Positions 6,301 through 7,498 of a DNA stretch of 7,498 bases are shown piece after piece. Source of the stretch: Acidobacteriota bacterium (GTDB lineage: Bacteria > Acidobacteriota > Terriglobia > Terriglobales > Acidobacteriaceae); assembly GCA_021798655.1 (NCBI GenBank), contig JAJZFE010000026.1, positions 1 to 7,498 on the forward strand, read 5' to 3'. Numbering within the stretch: position 1 is the stretch's first letter; each line of letters starts with the position of its first letter. Below the pieces are notes generated by a model. That model made no database searches and was not told where the DNA came from. It saw only the letters and a list, made by a program, of their open reading frames with translations. The position numbers and the translations under genes are program-made.

Positions 6301-6386
6301 TCAGGTGTAGTCGCCAGCACTCTTCATGATTTGTCATTCCGCAGCGAAGCGGAGGAATCTGCATCTTGGGTGGCGACTACACCTGA
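6301..6386. repeat. 16-bp perfect inverted repeat enclosing a hairpin repeat
   Basis: TCAGGTGTAGTCGCCA (6301-6316) is repeated exactly in inverted form at 6371-6386. The 54 bases between contain the second copy of the 39-bp hairpin repeat. The RNA or single-stranded DNA could fold as a long stem topped by a smaller hairpin. An 8-bp sequence, GCTTTAGC, lies just outside both ends (6291-6298 and 6396-6403), which resembles a target duplication, although this octamer also belongs to the neighbouring GGGGCT..AGCCCC family. There is no coding capacity, so it is at most a MITE-like remnant or a large transcription-end structure. Confidence 0.75.
6330..6368. repeat. Dispersed 39-bp hairpin repeat, copy 2
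   Basis: This copy matches 1398-1436 at 37 of 39 positions in the same orientation. It sits inside the loop of the 16-bp inverted repeat at 6301-6386. The loop base is A here, giving GCAGCGAAGCGG. Confidence 0.8.
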
Positions 6387-6395
6387 TGGAAAGGC

Positions 6396-6444
6396 GCTTT
6401 AGCCCCACGAACCCCGGGGGTAACGCACAAGGGGCTTCAGCCCC
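6396..6444. repeat. GGGGCT..AGCCCC-type dispersed element
   Basis: It reads GCTTTAGCCCC at the left, the palindrome CCCCGGGG at 6412-6419 in the middle, and GGGGCTTCAGCCCC (6431-6444), itself a 6-bp-arm hairpin, at the right. The left end can pair with GGGGCT at the right, so several alternative stems are possible. I associate elements built on GGGGCTAAAGCCCC with acidobacterial intergenic regions, where they occur in many copies. Only one full copy is visible here, with a partial GGGGCTTTAGC at 6288-6298. Confidence 0.6.
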
Positions 6445-6463
6445 GGAATATCCTGTACCGCAG

Positions 6464-6492
6464 TTGAGATTTTCGCGGTTCCGCAGTAGTCT
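6464..6492 (+). promoter_or_regulatory. Weak candidate promoter of the lipoprotein gene
   Basis: TTGAGA (6464-6469), a 17-base spacer and TAGTCT (6487-6492). The -35 fits the sigma-70 consensus at five of six bases, but the -10 at only three. If used, it would give a leader of about 170 bases that includes the hairpin at 6518-6541. Confidence 0.2.
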
Positions 6493-6517
6493 GATCTACT
6501 GAAGTGGTTCGTAGAGC

Positions 6518-6541
6518 GCTGCCGAACACGTACCCGGCAGC
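6518..6541. repeat. Hairpin with 7-bp perfect stem
   Basis: GCTGCCG (6518-6524) and CGGCAGC (6535-6541) can pair around a 10-base loop. No T-run follows, so it is not an obvious intrinsic terminator. It lies about 130 bases before the lipoprotein start and would be in its leader RNA if the promoter at 6464-6492 is real. Confidence 0.4.
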
Positions 6542-6671
6542 TGGAGTCACATCCGCGCAGGACACTCACGCGCAGATCGTCTCCTCCCACCACCGCAAGC
6601 GGCCGGTTTTGCACGAGCCGTACGGACGCCTTTGGAGAGCCGTAGGCGCGCACATGAGGTAGTAAAGCGCG

Positions 6672-7498
6672 GTGAAACGTTTCGTTCCGGGTCTGATGAT
6701 GTTGGCAGCGCTGCTCGGGTGTACCCAACCCTCTGCGGCCGAGCCACCGCACGCTGACCCCGCCACCCCGGCGGCGGTATCGGGTGTGGTGCGCGACGCT
6801 CACGGTGCCCCCCAGCTCGGCGCCATGGTCGAACTTCTCGCCGCCGACGCCTCCACCATCGCCGTCGCCTTCAGCGACGATCACGGCCGCTACCTCCTTC
6901 CCTCCGTCCTCCCCGGCCATTACATGCTCCGCGCCTCGGCGGCCTTTTTCCTGCCCACCACGCACCCCAATCTCCGCCTCCAGCCCGGCGTCCAGGCCAT
7001 CGTCAACCTCACCATGAGCACCCTCTTCGAGGCCGACAACTGGCTGCCCGCGCAGCGCCGCAGCGCCGACGAGCCCGCCGACGACTGGAAGTGGGCACTT
7101 CGTTCCAGCGCCAACCGGCCCCTGCTCCAGCTCGTCGATCCCGAGGATGGCCAGTCCGTCTCCTCCAGCTCCGAATCCGCCTCCCGTTCCACCTCCGAGG
7201 GCCGCGTCACCGTCACCAACGGCGACGGCACCTTCGGTGACGGCGGCACGCACCAGGCCCTCCTGCTCAACCGCACCATGGTCGGCGGCGACGGGGCCGT
7301 CCTCCGTGCCGATGTCGGTGACAACACCGAGAGTGTCGACTCCCCGGGCCCCTCGGTCGCCGTCACGGCCGGGTATGAGCACCAGTCTCTGTTCGGCGGC
7401 AGCACGCGCATCGTCACCGGACTCCAGTCGCACCCCGAGCTGGTCAACGGCAGCCTCCCCGGCTTCGGTCCCGGCGTGGAGGTGCTCGACGTCGCCAC
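6672..7498 (+). CDS. Probable lipoprotein with carboxypeptidase-regulatory-like domain, C-terminus missing at window edge
   Basis: An uninterrupted frame of 275 codons runs from a GTG at 6672 to the right edge. The start gives a lipoprotein signal peptide: MKRF, a hydrophobic core, and a lipobox LLGC with the lipidated cysteine at 17. In-frame ATGs at 6696 and 6699 would remove the positive charges, so the GTG is preferred. GAGGT lies 11 bases upstream. Residues 36-114 form a carboxypeptidase-regulatory-like beta-sandwich, shown by VSGVVRDAHGAP, SDDHGRYLLPSVLPGHYMLRASA and a closing VNLTMS. A segment with DWKWALRSSANRPLLQLVD (138-156) follows, then a Ser-rich linker (162-176). The visible end (about 177-275) is rich in Gly and alternating hydrophobic residues (VAVTAGYEHQSLFGGSTRIVTG), as in outer-membrane barrel strands, but this is inference. 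It is probably an outer-membrane-attached surface or periplasmic protein. Substrate and role are unknown. Codons end mostly in C, as in the GWxTD gene. Confidence 0.85.
   Translation, partial: MKRFVPGLMMLAALLGCTQPSAAEPPHADPATPAAVSGVVRDAHGAPQLGAMVELLAADASTIAVAFSDDHGRYLLPSVLPGHYMLRASAAFFLPTTHPNLRLQPGVQAIVNLTMSTLFEADNWLPAQRRSADEPADDWKWALRSSANRPLLQLVDPEDGQSVSSSSESASRSTSEGRVTVTNGDGTFGDGGTHQALLLNRTMVGGDGAVLRADVGDNTESVDSPGPSVAVTAGYEHQSLFGGSTRIVTGLQSHPELVNGSLPGFGPGVEVLDVA

Larger units (their letters stand above)
6191..6671. other. Repeat-rich spacer without a gene
   Basis: I find no convincing gene in these 481 bases. Directly after the GWxTD stop there is only a weak hairpin (GGGG-ATCG-CCCC, 6190-6201) without a T-run. 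A near-tandem 20-mer, a nested inverted-repeat element and a GGGGCT..AGCCCC element then occupy 6245-6444. The last 220 bases have less repeat character and would hold the promoter and leader of the lipoprotein gene. Confidence 0.75.

Noticed and set aside
6399..7433. 344-residue minus-strand frame over the spacer and lipoprotein gene
   Set aside because: It runs across the repeat cluster and has a Gly/Ala/Val shadow composition, while the plus strand gives a lipobox and a recognisable beta-sandwich domain.

Overview
The window looks like chromosomal DNA of an acidobacterium of the Terriglobia type (Granulicella, Terriglobus or Edaphobacter relatives). The reasons are high GC, a GWxTD-domain protein, a secreted carboxypeptidase-regulatory-like protein, and intergenic repeats of two kinds I associate with this group: a hairpin around GTCATTCCGCAGCG and a GGGGCT..AGCCCC element. 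This assignment rests on recalled family and repeat patterns, not on a search.

Layout. (1) Bases 1-1279, minus strand: the N-terminal 426 codons of a secreted protein of unknown function, cut by the window's left edge. (2) 1280-1620: a gene-free spacer with a small palindrome just upstream of that gene, a 39-bp dispersed repeat and short hairpins. (3) 1621-4151, minus strand: a two-gene operon encoding a MacA/HlyD-type periplasmic adaptor, then a MacB/LolD-type ABC ATPase with an unusual tail of about 100 residues. No permease gene is present. (4) 4152-4420: a divergent promoter region. (5) 4421-6190, plus strand: an exported 589-residue GWxTD-domain protein. (6) 6191-6671: a repeat-rich spacer holding a near-tandem 20-mer, a 16-bp perfect inverted repeat enclosing a second copy of the 39-bp repeat, and a GGGGCT..AGCCCC element. 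(7) 6672-7498, plus strand: the first 275 codons of a probable lipoprotein with a carboxypeptidase-regulatory-like domain, cut by the right edge.

All five genes encode envelope-associated products: three carry export signals, the adaptor is anchored in the inner membrane, and the ATPase would serve a membrane transporter. Only the adaptor and ATPase can be tied together functionally, as the adaptor and energising subunits of a MacAB-like tripartite exporter whose permease must lie elsewhere. The GWxTD gene is transcribed away from that operon, so a shared role is only a guess. No phage, transposase, CRISPR, tRNA or rRNA sequence was seen. I do not see a convincing novel multi-gene system. The most distinctive items are the permease-less pair with its repeat-bearing ATPase tail, the GWxTD protein with a CxC motif, and the nested repeat structure at 6245-6444.
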